64,000 nt of DNA from Paenibacillus_F sp047238265 (GCF_047238265.1 NZ_JBDFMM010000001.1:1860001-1924000), one strand, 5' to 3'. Counted from the first letter of the stretch, positions 26,572 to 36,136 are shown. A program made the numbers and translations. Notes: generated by a model from the sequence alone, not told the origin.

Positions 26572-28428
26572 GTGTTCAGCCTGCGAAGCGTAGTCGGCAA
26601 GCTTTGGCTGACGATTATCGGTCTTGTGGCGGTTATTCTGATCACGCTCGGCGTGTTTCTCGTGCAGTCGCTGGAACAATATTTTTCCCAGTCCGAGGAT
26701 CAGGTTCATAATCTGAAGCAGCTTGCGGGCGATTATTCGAACGGTGCCGCCCTTCATCTCCAGGACGAAGAGTTTTACAAGATGGCGAACCAGCTTCTGG
26801 AACTTCAGGATGCGCGAATGATTGCGCTGGATCAAAGCCTGAAAGAATTAAATCCGTCGGTCGAGGGCAAAAACCAGGAGCTTCTCCGTTTCAAAGCGGC
26901 CGACTTTTTCTCGGAAGCGGAGCTGAATTCGGTCTTGAACGGCCAGATGCTGGAGAAACGCATCCCCTATAACAAGCAGGGGAAAATCAACCAGCGCAAC
27001 GATTATATCGCCGTGGCCGTGCCGCTTTATGACACACCGGACGGAGGGGCCAAAGCTACGCAGGGCGCTATCGTGCTGTATCAATCCCTGAAGTCCCTGG
27101 AGGCGACCCAGTGGGACGTCTTCCGCCTGTTCGTGATCGTTTCGATTATCGGCTTCCTGATGACAACCGTGTTCGCGTTCTTCCTGTTCTACCGGATCAC
27201 GCGGCCGCTGCTTCAGCTTAAAGACGCGGCGGGCAGAATCTCCCGGGGGGAATACGGCACGAAGGTTCCGATTCTTTCTTCCGATGAGATCGGGGAACTC
27301 GCCAAATCGTTCAACGTGATGGGTGAAGAGCTTCAGGAGAACGTGAAAGCCCTGCGTCATGAAAAAGAAAACCTCTCCAGCGTTCTCAGGAGCATGACCG
27401 ATGCGGTCATGACGTTCGATGCCGGCGGCAAAGTCATCGTGACGAACCCGCAGGGGGATAAAATCATCCAGGAGTGGGAAGAGCTCTCCTGGAATCCGGA
27501 CGGGCCGCCCGTCAACGGCGGCGTTCCGGCTGCGCTTCCTCTGCCGCTGGACCGGCATATTCCCGCTCCGCTTCAGCCGATGTTCCACCAGGTGGTGACG
27601 GAGGCGCGGGAGCAGACCGACAAGCTTCATGTCGAGAACGATGTCTGGTCCGTCGCCATGACGCCGCTTCATTCACGCGACGGGGTACGCGGCGCCGTCG
27701 CCGTGCTCCGCGACGTGACGGAGGAGTTCCGGCTCGACAAGCTGCGCAAAGATTTCGTCGCGAACGTCTCGCACGAGCTGCGCACGCCTTTGTCGATGGT
27801 GCAGGGCTACAGCGAGGCGCTGCTGGACGACATCGCCGGATCTCCCGAGGAGCGCAAGGAGCTCGCTCAGGTGATCTACGACGAGGCTTTGCGCATGGGC
27901 CGCCTCGTCCGGGATCTCCTCGATCTGGCCCGCATGGAGGCGGGACATCTCGAGATGAACTTCAACAGGACCGATATCGGCGGGCTCGTGAAACGGATGC
28001 ACCGCAAATTTACGGTCCTGGCGAGAGAGAAGGACATCCGCCTGGATATCGAGCTCCCTCAGGGGGAGCTGTACTGTACGGCGGATGAAGACCGGCTGGA
28101 GCAGGTGCTCACCAACCTGCTCGACAACGCGTTCCGGCACACGCCGGCCGGGAAGACGATTACGATTAAGGCGGAGCCTTACACGTACAAGTCTTCTCCC
28201 GGCTGCAAGCTGGAAGTGACGGATGAAGGCCAGGGGATTCCGGCCGAAGATGTCCCTTACGTGTTCGAGCGCTTCTATAAAGCGGACAAGGCCCGGACAC
28301 GGGGAGCGACAGGCGGAACGGGCCTGGGCCTTGCCATCGTCAAGAATATCGTGGACGCCCATCAGGGAACGATTACGATGCGCAGCAAGCTCGGGCAGGG
28401 GACGACGTTTACGATCCTCCTCCCGTGA
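26572..28428 (+). CDS. resE: Sensor histidine kinase ResE
   Basis: Membrane kinase partner of ResD. The 618-residue product has helices near 12-32 and 180-205 flanking an extracytoplasmic domain, then HAMP (about 205-260), a PAS-like region, the phosphoacceptor H box NVSHELRTP (about residue 400) and the ATPase boxes (LDNAFRH, VTDEGQGIP, GTGLGLAIV). The GTG start has GGAGGT inside the resD end. Confidence 0.94.
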   Translation: MFSLRSVVGKLWLTIIGLVAVILITLGVFLVQSLEQYFSQSEDQVHNLKQLAGDYSNGAALHLQDEEFYKMANQLLELQDARMIALDQSLKELNPSVEGKNQELLRFKAADFFSEAELNSVLNGQMLEKRIPYNKQGKINQRNDYIAVAVPLYDTPDGGAKATQGAIVLYQSLKSLEATQWDVFRLFVIVSIIGFLMTTVFAFFLFYRITRPLLQLKDAAGRISRGEYGTKVPILSSDEIGELAKSFNVMGEELQENVKALRHEKENLSSVLRSMTDAVMTFDAGGKVIVTNPQGDKIIQEWEELSWNPDGPPVNGGVPAALPLPLDRHIPAPLQPMFHQVVTEAREQTDKLHVENDVWSVAMTPLHSRDGVRGAVAVLRDVTEEFRLDKLRKDFVANVSHELRTPLSMVQGYSEALLDDIAGSPEERKELAQVIYDEALRMGRLVRDLLDLARMEAGHLEMNFNRTDIGGLVKRMHRKFTVLAREKDIRLDIELPQGELYCTADEDRLEQVLTNLLDNAFRHTPAGKTITIKAEPYTYKSSPGCKLEVTDEGQGIPAEDVPYVFERFYKADKARTRGATGGTGLGLAIVKNIVDAHQGTITMRSKLGQGTTFTILLP

Positions 28429-28600
28429 AAAGCGCGTTAAGGCACGCTGGCCCGTCCAGTCTCCTTTTTCGTCCCTAACAGCGAAGAGGGAACAGGGAGA
28501 GCCGGCATGGGGAGCTGGGCGGCCGGGCGGACGGACGGGATGTACAAGCTCGGGGCGGCTCCCCACGGTTTCGGCCCTGTGCTCTGCAAGATTACGCGCA

Positions 28601-28647
28601 AAAGGCGGAAAGCCTGCTGAGTCATTCAGCTGCTTTCCGCCTTTTTT
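28601..28647 (+). terminator. resABCDE terminator
   Basis: AAAGGCGGAAAGC pairs with GCTTTCCGCCTTT, with an inner GCTGA/TCAGC stem, followed by T6. The stretch from 28429 to here holds only a doubtful 37-codon frame. Confidence 0.85.
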
Positions 28648-28711
28648 GTTGAAAAAACGATTTAAATCTTGTTGTTCGTGAAACATTCCGCAGGCCGGAT
28701 AAGGAAGGAAC

Positions 28712-28744
28712 CGGCGCCGTGACGTACGTTACAAGCGCCGGATC
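28712..28744 (-). terminator. Possible serA terminator
   Basis: On the minus strand CCGGCGC pairs with GCGCCGG enclosing a palindromic ACGTACGT core; the tail TTCCTTCCTT is only moderately T-rich. Confidence 0.4.
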
Positions 28745-28767
28745 AGATTAAATCGGCCGAAAAGTGC

Positions 28768-30351
28768 TTAGATGCCCAGTTGGCGAACGTTGACGATTTC
28801 CGGCTGTTTCTCCAGCTCGGCAATGACTTCTTTCGGAGCGGTTTTATCGATCGTCAGAACCATGATCGCGGATCCGCCGACTACCGTACGGCCTACCTGC
28901 ATGGTCGCGATGTTCACGTCATTGCTGCCCAGCAGCGTACCTACCCGGCCAATGATGCCGGGTTTGTCGTTGTGCGAGATGAGAAGAAGCGAGCCTTCCG
29001 GTGCAAAGTCGACCGGGTATTGATCGATGCGCACGATGCGCTCTCCGTAACCGGCCAGCAGCGTACCTGCCAGCGTACGGTCGCCCTGCTTCGATTTTAC
29101 GGTAATCGTCACGAGATTGGTGAACGTTCCCGTCGTGGACGACTGTTGTGTCGTGACGTTGATATCGCGGGATTTCGCCATATGCATGGCGTTCACGAGA
29201 TTGATGCCTTCGAGATGCTGGGTGAAAACGCCTTTGACGATATAACGGGTCAACGGATTCGTGTCGACATCGGCAAGATCGCCGGAGTAGCTGACGACGA
29301 TTTCATTGACCGGTCCTTCGGTCAGCTGACCGGCGATAAGACCGAGCTTTTCTCCGAGATTGAAGTAAGGCTGCAGTTTGCTCATCACGGTAGCCGGTAC
29401 CGGCGGCATGTTCACGGCATTTTTGAAAGGCTCGTTGCGCAAAATATGCAGAAGCTCTTCCGAGACGTCGATCGCCACGTTTTCTTGAGCTTCAATGGTC
29501 GACGCGCCCAGGTGCGGCGTGACGATGATGCTCGGGTTGTTCAGGAACGGGTGGCTCGCTTGAGGCGGCTCCTGCTCGAATACGTCGAATGCGGCTCCGG
29601 CTACCGTGCCGTTCTCAATCGCGGCCACGAGGGCGTTCTCGTCGATAATTCCGCCGCGTGCGCAGTTGATGATCCGGACGCCTTTCTTCATGATGGCGAA
29701 TTGAGCCGGGCCTACGATATGGCGCGTTTCATTCGTCAGCGGGGTATGGACGGTAATGAAATCGGCCGCGGCCGCGATATCATTGACCGTGCCGAGCTTA
29801 ACGCCGATTTTCTCCGCTCTGTCTTCCGTCAGGAACGGATCGTAGCCGATCACTTTCATTCCGAAGACTTTGGCGCGTTTGGCGACTTCGCTTCCGATGC
29901 GGCCCATTCCGATAATACCCAGCGTTTTGTTGCGGAGCTCGACGCCCACGAACGATTTGCGGTCCCATTCACCGCTGACGGTCTTTTTGTAAGCTTGCGG
30001 AATGGAGCGGGCTACCGACATCATCATCGCGAAAGTATGCTCGCAGGTAGCGATCGTGTTGCCGTCCGGCGCGTTAATGACAACGATGCCGTTCTTGGTC
30101 GCCGCTTCGAGGTCGATGTTATCGACGCCGACACCGGCGCGGCCGACTACTTTCAGCTTGGGAGCGGCCGCCATGATGCGCGGGGTAACCTTGGTCTGGC
30201 TGCGGACGAGAAGGGCGTCGTATTCGCCGATGATTGCAACCAGCTCGTCTTCGCTTAATCCCGGTTTTTTGTCCACCTCAACATCGCTTGCGTCGTAGAG
30301 CATTTGGATCCCCATATCGCTGATCGGATCCGATACAAGTACTTTAAACAT
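28768..30351 (-). CDS. serA: D-3-phosphoglycerate dehydrogenase
   Basis: First enzyme of serine synthesis, oxidising 3-phosphoglycerate with NAD. The 527-residue product has the D-2-hydroxyacid dehydrogenase fold with NAD motif GMGRIGSEVA, the catalytic RGGIIDE region and HLGAST, followed by an intervening domain and a C-terminal ACT domain (about 455-527). Start ATG 30351 is chosen because AGGAGG precedes it; the frame is open slightly upstream. Expression is controlled by the T-box leader. Confidence 0.96.
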   Translation of the reverse strand: MFKVLVSDPISDMGIQMLYDASDVEVDKKPGLSEDELVAIIGEYDALLVRSQTKVTPRIMAAAPKLKVVGRAGVGVDNIDLEAATKNGIVVINAPDGNTIATCEHTFAMMMSVARSIPQAYKKTVSGEWDRKSFVGVELRNKTLGIIGMGRIGSEVAKRAKVFGMKVIGYDPFLTEDRAEKIGVKLGTVNDIAAAADFITVHTPLTNETRHIVGPAQFAIMKKGVRIINCARGGIIDENALVAAIENGTVAGAAFDVFEQEPPQASHPFLNNPSIIVTPHLGASTIEAQENVAIDVSEELLHILRNEPFKNAVNMPPVPATVMSKLQPYFNLGEKLGLIAGQLTEGPVNEIVVSYSGDLADVDTNPLTRYIVKGVFTQHLEGINLVNAMHMAKSRDINVTTQQSSTTGTFTNLVTITVKSKQGDRTLAGTLLAGYGERIVRIDQYPVDFAPEGSLLLISHNDKPGIIGRVGTLLGSNDVNIATMQVGRTVVGGSAIMVLTIDKTAPKEVIAELEKQPEIVNVRQLGI

Positions 30352-30370
30352 GTATATAGCCTCCTCTTGG

Positions 30371-30665
30371 AAAATAAAAAAACTCCCGAACCTCATACGT
30401 AACCCGTATGAAGGGACGAAAGTTATCTTCGCGGTGCCACCCTACTTCACCCGGCGTTCTCACGCAAGGCCTTATCGGTCCGTGTCGGGACCTGAACGAT
30501 AACGGGTTCTGCCGATCGAACCTGCGGCTTTCGCTTCGGTTCAATGCTCCGGAGTGCTTGGTATGAAGGCGTCCTGCCGATTTGCACCAACCATCGGCTC
30601 TCTGAAAGGCTGTCCAACCATACGGGTCTCCGTCAACGCTTTAACGTGGTATATGTCGTTAAGTT
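30371..30665 (-). ncRNA. T-box leader of serA (probably serine-specific)
   Basis: On the minus strand the T-box signature AGGGTGGCACCGCG lies at 30430-30443, followed by a terminator stem TCATACG/CGTATGA with a T run. Stem I shows the apical GGTTGGTGCAAA segment, and a TCC (Ser) triplet at 30551-30553 is a plausible specifier. Uncharged tRNA binding should favour antitermination and serA expression. The specifier assignment is inferred from the downstream gene. Confidence 0.92.
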
Positions 30666-30671
30666 TCACTT

Positions 30672-30700
30672 AATGTAACATGGCCCCGGCAACGTGTCAA
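30672..30700 (-). promoter_or_regulatory. serA promoter
   Basis: On the minus strand TTGACA (30695-30700) and TACATT (30672-30677) with a 17-base spacer, just upstream of the T-box. Confidence 0.65.
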
Positions 30701-30860
30701 TAGGGTTACCCGAATATTCACGCCGTTTTAACAAACGAAACGCCAAATAGGGAGATAAATCCGTACTATTACCCTTGTAATCGGAGTTAATATTCGCTAT
30801 TCTTCTGTTAAACCGAAAATTTTCCACATGTAAGCGCATGTAAAAAAAGGAGATGCCTGC

Positions 30861-31187
30861 ATGAAACATATTGCGCCCGAAAAATTTCTCGAGCTCTTAG
30901 ACAAACCCGAGATGCTTAAAGAAATCCGAATCGTGGATGTCCGCGAGCCGTACGAATGGGACTATTACCATTTGGAGGAGCCGGAGCTTATCCCCATGAA
31001 TACCATCCCGGAGCGAATGGATGAGCTGGATGCTGACACCCACCTGTATGTCGTATGCGCGCACGGTGTGCGCAGCGAAATGGTGTGCGGGTACCTGGAA
31101 AGAAACGGCTTCGATCCGGACAAGCTGGTAAATGTCCGGGGCGGCATGGCGGCTTTGGCGATGCTGCGCGGTTTTGCCTACGATTAA
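30861..31187 (+). CDS. Rhodanese-like domain protein
   Basis: A 108-residue single-domain rhodanese, a family that transfers sulfane sulfur via a cysteine persulfide. The active-site loop is VVCAHGVRSE with Cys at about residue 66, and DVREPYEWDYYH carries the conserved Asp-Val-Arg. The loop CAHGVRS is six residues, typical of sulfur-specific rhodaneses. AAAGGAG precedes the ATG. It is monocistronic with its own terminator; the physiological acceptor is unknown. Confidence 0.88.
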   Translation: MKHIAPEKFLELLDKPEMLKEIRIVDVREPYEWDYYHLEEPELIPMNTIPERMDELDADTHLYVVCAHGVRSEMVCGYLERNGFDPDKLVNVRGGMAALAMLRGFAYD

Positions 31188-31242
31188 GAGGCCAGACGAG
31201 TCAAGATTTTGAGAGAAACAAACGCCTAACCCTGCTGAATGT

Positions 31243-31276
31243 AAAGCGCCATCCGCTGCGGATGGCGCTTTTTTAT
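31243..31276 (+). terminator. Rhodanese gene terminator
   Basis: AAAGCGCCATCCG pairs with CGGATGGCGCTTT around a short loop, followed by T residues. Confidence 0.85.
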
Positions 31277-31443
31277 GATCCGCCGTGGAACTTTTAACGC
31301 ATTTATCCGTTCTATTAAGAGGACAAGATTTCCTCTATGTGAGATTCATGGTATGTTAATAGTATGAAGATGATGGTTTGGAGAAGCGGAATCACGGTCA
31401 AATAAACGGCTTGAATAGGGGAAATTCCCTGGAGAGGACCATC

Positions 31444-32055
31444 ATGAGAAAATGGAACTGGAAATGGAAAGAGCTGAAAAATATCCGCATTAAGACGGAC
31501 GTCCGGATCGATGACCTCAATGACCGGATGCTGCTTATTAACTTATATGGAACTCAGGCGATTCTGCTGGTGATCGGCATTATTATGCTTTTCGTTCAAG
31601 GGGCGGACTGGCGGAGCCTTTTCAGCTTGGCGCCCGGCTGGTCGATCGTCCTCTGGGGAGGCGGTATCGCACTGGCGGTGCTGGGGGCGGATCTGATCGT
31701 TACCAAATTTGTCCCCGAGGAAGTCATGGATGACGGGGGAGTGAACAAACGCATCTTCGGCAGGCGTCCGCTTTGGCATATCGCGGTTATCTGCCTGCTG
31801 GTTTCGATCTGCGAAGAACTGCTGTTCCGCGCGGGCCTTCAGCATTATATGGGCCCCTACTGGACGAGCATTGTTTTTGCGGCCATCCATATCCGTTATC
31901 TCCAGCATTGGCTGATGACGGGGCTTGTTTTTTGCATTTCCTACGGGATCGGCTGGATTTTTATCCATACCGGGTCTCTGTGGACCGCTATTTTCGCCCA
32001 TTTTATGATTGATTTTATTTCGGGCTGCATCTTACGTTACGGCAAGGAGGAGTAA
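31444..32055 (+). CDS. CPBP-family intramembrane metalloprotease
   Basis: A 203-residue membrane protein with about five helices. It carries the CPBP (CAAX protease/bacteriocin-processing) motifs: EELLFR, then FAAIH, then HFMID near the C-terminus. The family includes prenyl-protein and bacteriocin self-immunity proteases; substrates here are unknown. ATG 31444 is supported by GGAGAGGA. A small membrane protein gene follows by six bases and may be functionally linked. Confidence 0.85.
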   Translation: MRKWNWKWKELKNIRIKTDVRIDDLNDRMLLINLYGTQAILLVIGIIMLFVQGADWRSLFSLAPGWSIVLWGGGIALAVLGADLIVTKFVPEEVMDDGGVNKRIFGRRPLWHIAVICLLVSICEELLFRAGLQHYMGPYWTSIVFAAIHIRYLQHWLMTGLVFCISYGIGWIFIHTGSLWTAIFAHFMIDFISGCILRYGKEE

Positions 32056-32061
32056 TCCGGC

Positions 32062-32293
32062 ATGGAAGGCAACAAGACACAGGGGATTGAGTACGAACAG
32101 CCGATACTCGCGGAAACCGATTTATTGAATGAAAACGAAGAAGAGAGCCACTACCTGCCTCCAAGAAGTCTCGGTACATCCGTCCGAACGGGCCAAAGTT
32201 ACACGCTGGTTTTACCGTCTGCTTCTCTTTTTGTTCATTCTGCTCGTCATGGGCCTAGGATGGTGGGGGATCCGTTATACATCCGGAACTTGA
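32062..32293 (+). CDS. Small single-helix membrane protein, frame interrupted near 32164
   Basis: The frame starts at ATG 32062 (after AAGGAGGAG) with an acidic stretch. Read as given it continues to 32328 with no similarity to a membrane protein. Removing one A from CTGCCTCCA-A-GAAGTC switches to a frame that ends with basic residues and a clear hydrophobic helix (FYRLLLFLFILLVMGLGWWG) and stops at 32293, for 76 residues. The topology (soluble acidic N-terminus, one helix) fits a small anchored protein co-expressed with the CPBP protease. No family recognised. Confidence 0.6.
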
Positions 32294-32515
32294 CAGGCGG
32301 AGTCCGGCCGCAACCCGGTTATTCCTGACAAACCCGAAGACACGCGGTGCATATAAGCCGTTCGTCACGGGGGACGTCAGGTTTTTTGTCCCTTAACGAC
32401 CCGAAATGACAGGGACCCAATCCCTCCTATTCCCACTTTAGGGACGCATGGCCCCTGCCGATCGGACACACTCTAATCAAGACTCATACATTTTAACAAC
32501 TTGGAGGGATACGGG

Positions 32516-32881
32516 ATGAGAATAGGCACTTTCCTAATCGGAAGCGTCGCGGGCGCCGCGCTGGCTTTGTATGCCGGCAAGCGGATAAGAAACATGAGAT
32601 CCGCCATGTTCAGCTCGGAAAGCGGCGGAATCGGCAGCTCCTTAAACGATGTGATCGGACAGACGAAAAATTTTGTGTCCGGAAAAGGCGGCAAGGAAGG
32701 GTCCAAGCAGCAAGCGGATCACAATTCGGGCTCTTCCCACGCATCTCACGCATCCGGCGCGTCTCATTCTTCGGACGGTAAGGAATCGCTGGAAAACCTG
32801 ATCGCCAAAGATTCACAGGTCAAAGCGGCCGTAGATGAGATTCTGGTGAAAAACGCGACTTCTTCCTCGGCGACTCACTGA
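32516..32881 (+). CDS. Hypothetical protein with N-terminal membrane segment
   Basis: A 121-residue product with a hydrophobic N-terminus (about residues 3-20) and a Ser/Lys/His-rich, probably disordered, middle part (repeated SHASHAS-like residues near 70-90). The start is ATG 32516 behind GGAGGGA. It somewhat resembles YtxH-type stress proteins in layout, but no specific motif supports that. It is flanked by its own promoterless gap and a strong terminator. Confidence 0.65.
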   Translation: MRIGTFLIGSVAGAALALYAGKRIRNMRSAMFSSESGGIGSSLNDVIGQTKNFVSGKGGKEGSKQQADHNSGSSHASHASGASHSSDGKESLENLIAKDSQVKAAVDEILVKNATSSSATH

Positions 32882-32925
32882 GTGTAAAGCCGCGCCGGCC
32901 GCACCGCCGGGAGCACAAGCGACCG

Positions 32926-32969
32926 AAAGGCACCTCTTCTGCATTCCGCAGAGAAGGTGCCTTTAAATT
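32926..32969 (+). terminator. Intrinsic terminator
   Basis: AAAGGCACCT(C)TTCTGC pairs with GCAGAGAAGGTGCCTTT, followed by an AT-rich tail. Confidence 0.75.
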
Positions 32970-33037
32970 TTTGCCGCATAGCTAACATTTTGGCTCTAAC
33001 ATGGTATACTAATACTAGGTGGCACCCATAAGCGTGC

Positions 33038-33060
33038 TTGTTTCCGCAAGCACACACACC
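33038..33060 (+). repeat. Hairpin in the leader of the mecA-like gene
   Basis: GTGCTTG and CAAGCAC flank a TTTCCG loop about 70 bases before the start codon, without a T run. A -10-like TATACT lies just upstream near 33005. It could be a leader structure or operator. Confidence 0.4.
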
Positions 33061-33131
33061 ATGGTTTTCAAACCGGCATATTTTGTTTATAACCATTCAA
33101 ACAGAGGTGTCATGGAAAGGAGGATCCTGTC

Positions 33132-33737
33132 ATGAAAATCGAACGTTTAAGCCCGGATAAAATACGGATTTTCCTTACATTCGATGATTTGACGGAACGG
33201 GGCATCCAGAAAGATGACATGTGGAGGGAAATCCCCAAAGTTCACGATCTTTTCAGCGACATGATGGATCAGGCCTATTCCGAATTGGGTTTCGAACCTG
33301 CAGGACCTTTAGCTGTAGAAGTTTTTGCGCTCCCTGCCCAGGGAATGGTCGTCATTGTGACCAGGGGCAGCATGGACTTGTCCTTGCAAGCGGATTTGCT
33401 GGATGACCATGATGACGAAGAAGTGTACGAAATGGAAGTAACGCTGGAACACAGCGACATCATTTCTTACGCCTTCCGCGATTTCGAAGATTTGCTGCGT
33501 GCTTCAAAAGTCGTCAATCCGATGCTAACGGATGGTGGAGCGCTTTATACGTATAAAAACAAGTGGATCCTTCAGCTCGAACCGACTGATCTGCCGGAAG
33601 GCAAGCTTCAGACGCTCATCGCCGTTCTATCCGAGTACGGGGATGCGACCAACGTGACGAAGGCCGTGCTCGAAGAGTATGGAAAAGCTGTTATTGAAGC
33701 TAACGCGGTCCAGGAATTATGCCGGCATTTCGCATGA
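33132..33737 (+). CDS. MecA/YpbH-family adaptor (competence negative regulator)
   Basis: A 201-residue MecA-family protein, an adaptor that presents substrates such as ComK to the ClpC protease. It has the N-terminal substrate-binding domain (MKIERLSPDKIRIFLTFDDL), an acidic linker (LDDHDDEEVYEME) and the C-terminal ClpC-binding domain ending in AVQELCRHFA. AAAGGAGG precedes the ATG. Whether it is MecA or the paralogue YpbH cannot be settled here; its position next to gdh and prsW suggests the YpbH locus. Confidence 0.88.
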   Translation: MKIERLSPDKIRIFLTFDDLTERGIQKDDMWREIPKVHDLFSDMMDQAYSELGFEPAGPLAVEVFALPAQGMVVIVTRGSMDLSLQADLLDDHDDEEVYEMEVTLEHSDIISYAFRDFEDLLRASKVVNPMLTDGGALYTYKNKWILQLEPTDLPEGKLQTLIAVLSEYGDATNVTKAVLEEYGKAVIEANAVQELCRHFA

Positions 33738-33843
33738 TGCCTTACACTCCAACTACCGGCGCGGACCATTCCCGACCTTGCCCGAATGTGCACGGCTCCG
33801 GGTGGCTGCATGCCGGACAAGATATAGGCGGCACCTGCTTCAT

Positions 33844-33888
33844 AAAGCATTCTCCAAAAACAACTGTTTTTGCAGGATGCTTTATTTT
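33844..33888 (+). terminator. Terminator after the mecA-like gene
   Basis: AAAGCAT(T)CT(C)CAAAAAC pairs with GTTTTTG(C)AG(G)ATGCTTT around an AACT loop, then TTATTTTC. Confidence 0.7.
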
Positions 33889-33922
33889 CATTGCGTTATA
33901 ATACATACACGAGGTGGTCAAC

Positions 33923-35174
33923 ATGGCTAACATCGAAAACTTAAACGTGCTGGAATCTACTCAAACGATTATTGAAGAAGCTTTGAAGAAACTGGGATAT
34001 TCCGACGAGATGTACGAGCTCCTTAAGGAGCCGCTCCGCGTGCTGACGGTTCGTATTCCGATCCGGATGGACGACGGCAAAGTCAAGGTGTTCACGGGCT
34101 ACCGCGCCCAGCATAACGATGCCGTGGGACCTACGAAAGGCGGAGTCCGCTTTCATCCCGGCGTAACGGAAGACGAAGTGAAGGCTCTCTCCATCTGGAT
34201 GAGCCTTAAATGCGGCATCGTGGATCTGCCTTACGGCGGCGGCAAGGGCGGCATCATCTGTGATCCGCGCAGCATGTCGTTCCGCGAACTGGAAGTGCTC
34301 AGACCGCGGGTACGTAAGGGCGATCAGCCAGCTCGTAGGTCCGAACAAGGACATTCCGGCGCCTGACGTCATGACGAACTCCCAGATCATGGCCTGGATG
34401 CTGGATGAGTACAGCCGCATCCGCGAGTTCGATTCTCCGGGATTCATCACAGGCAAACCGATTGTGCTGGGAGGTTCCCACGGACGCGAGACGGCTACGG
34501 CCAAAGGTGTCACGATCATGATCAACAAAGCGCTGGAGAAACGCGGTATTCCGCTTCAAGGCGCACGGGTAATCGTACAGGGATTCGGCAACGCGGGAAG
34601 TTACTTGTCCAAGTTTATGCATGAAGCCGGGGCCAAAGTGGTCGGAATTGCCGATGTGAACGGGGCTTTGTACAATCCGGACGGCCTTGATATCGAATAT
34701 TTGCTCGACCGCCGCGATTCTTTCGGAACGGTGACGAACTTGTTCCCGAACGTCATGCCGAGCACGGAAATTTTGGAGCAGGACTGCGACATTCTCGTAC
34801 CGGCCGCGATCGAGAACCAGATCACCCAAGAGAACGCCCATCGCATCAAGGCGGGCATCGTAGTCGAAGCGGCGAACGGACCGACTACGCTCGAAGCGAC
34901 CAAAATTTTGACGGAGCGCGGCGTGCTGCTCGTACCGGACGTACTGGCAAGCGCCGGCGGCGTGGTTGTTTCCTACTTCGAGTGGGTACAAAATAACCAA
35001 GGTTATTACTGGACGGAGGAAGAAGTTCATTCCAAACTTCAAGAAGTGATGGAAAAAGGATTCGAAAATGTCTATACTATTCATAAAACACGCGGAATCG
35101 ATATGCGTCTGGCGGCCTATATGACCGGCGTTCGCAAAATGGCGGAAGCCGCCCGTTTCCGTGGTTGGGTATAA
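33923..35174 (+). CDS. NAD(P)-glutamate dehydrogenase (RocG/GudB family), frame interrupted near 34303
   Basis: Interconverts glutamate with 2-oxoglutarate and ammonia. The first part (MANIENLNVLES to about residue 126) carries the glutamate-binding GGGKGGI segment; the second carries the Rossmann domain with GFGNAGSYLSKF. The frame breaks at GTGCTCAG-A-CCGCGGG: dropping the A restores LSRGYVRAISQLVGPNKDIPAPD, which is the family sequence. Repaired length is 416 residues, normal for the hexameric enzyme. ATG 33923 follows GAGGTGG. The inserted base is A rather than T, unlike most of the other broken genes in the window. Confidence 0.9.
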
Positions 35175-35216
35175 GAAGAACGGAATCGTTCACCGGATCG
35201 GAAAGGGGGAAATGGG

Positions 35217-35915
35217 ATGAACATGTTTTCCGTTCTAATGGCGGCGGTCGCTCCCGGAATCTCCCTTCTAGCTTATTTTTATTTGAAGGACCGTTACGAA
35301 ACGGAGCCGATTCATCTGGTCGGCAAGCTGTTTTTATGCGGGGTTTTACTCGTTATTCCGGCCATGGTGCTTCAGAATTCGTTTATGCAGGAAATTGGCG
35401 GGGATAACCGTTTTACTTTCGCTTTCTTCATCTCCGGCGGCCTGGAAGAATTTCTGAAATGGTTCGTGGTGTACCATTTGATTTACCGTCACGATTCGTT
35501 CGACGAGCCGTACGACGGGATCGTTTATGCCGTGGCCGTCAGCCTGGGATTCGCTACGCTGGAGAACATTCTCTACGCGTTCGCGAACGGCATCAGCATG
35601 TCCTCGCTGCTTATGCGCGCTCTGCTTCCCGTTTCGGGACACGCGCTTTTCGGCGTTATGATGGGGTACTATCTCGGGAAAGCCAAATTTATGCGCACCC
35701 ATGAGCGCAAATATTTGCTCGCTTCTTTGTTCCTGCCTATCTTGTGGCACGGTGCGTTCGACTACATTTTGCTGGTAGCGGCGAATAACTGGATCTGGTT
35801 TATGCTGCCGTTTATGACGCTCCTCTGGATCCGTACACTCTGGAAGGTGGACCGGGCCAATGACAGGTCTCCGCTGCGAATCATCCGCGGGGAAGAGGAG
35901 TTTAAAATCGGCTAA
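35217..35915 (+). CDS. prsW: PrsW-family intramembrane protease
   Basis: A 232-residue polytopic membrane protease. In B. subtilis PrsW makes the first cut in the anti-sigma factor RsiW under cell-envelope stress. Conserved motifs are present: GGLEEFLKW (Glu-Glu), FATLEN, SGHALFGVMMG and WHGAFDYIL. The gene lies 42 bases after gdh with AAAGGGGG before the start. The target anti-sigma factor is not in this window. Confidence 0.9.
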   Translation: MNMFSVLMAAVAPGISLLAYFYLKDRYETEPIHLVGKLFLCGVLLVIPAMVLQNSFMQEIGGDNRFTFAFFISGGLEEFLKWFVVYHLIYRHDSFDEPYDGIVYAVAVSLGFATLENILYAFANGISMSSLLMRALLPVSGHALFGVMMGYYLGKAKFMRTHERKYLLASLFLPILWHGAFDYILLVAANNWIWFMLPFMTLLWIRTLWKVDRANDRSPLRIIRGEEEFKIG

Positions 35916-35980
35916 AGGTGACCATACTGGTTATGAGAACACTTATTTGTTGCGCAAGCGATGGCGCGGAAGGTGAACAC

Positions 35981-36136
35981 ATGACCGTGAACCGGGTGAA
36001 AGTTACGATCCGCTGCAAACAGTGCGGAGAACGATTTATCCTGAAAGGGCGCCGGGACAAAGGCAAAATCGAGACCGGCTTTAAACGCTGTATTTGTGAT
36101 AACGAGCACGATTTAGAGGTTGAAACGGAAGACTGA
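35981..36136 (+). CDS. Small zinc-ribbon protein
   Basis: A 51-residue product with two cysteine pairs: CKQC (12-15) and CIC (38-40), which may bind zinc. ATG 35981 is chosen because GGAAGGTG lies five bases upstream. It occupies the position between prsW and ypeB where sleB lies in many Bacillus genomes. Function unknown. Confidence 0.65.
   Translation: MTVNRVKVTIRCKQCGERFILKGRRDKGKIETGFKRCICDNEHDLEVETED

Noticed and set aside
28507..28620. A 37-codon frame with a GGGAG site after resE.
   Set aside because: No recognisable protein; it ends inside the res terminator stem. Kept only as a doubtful note.
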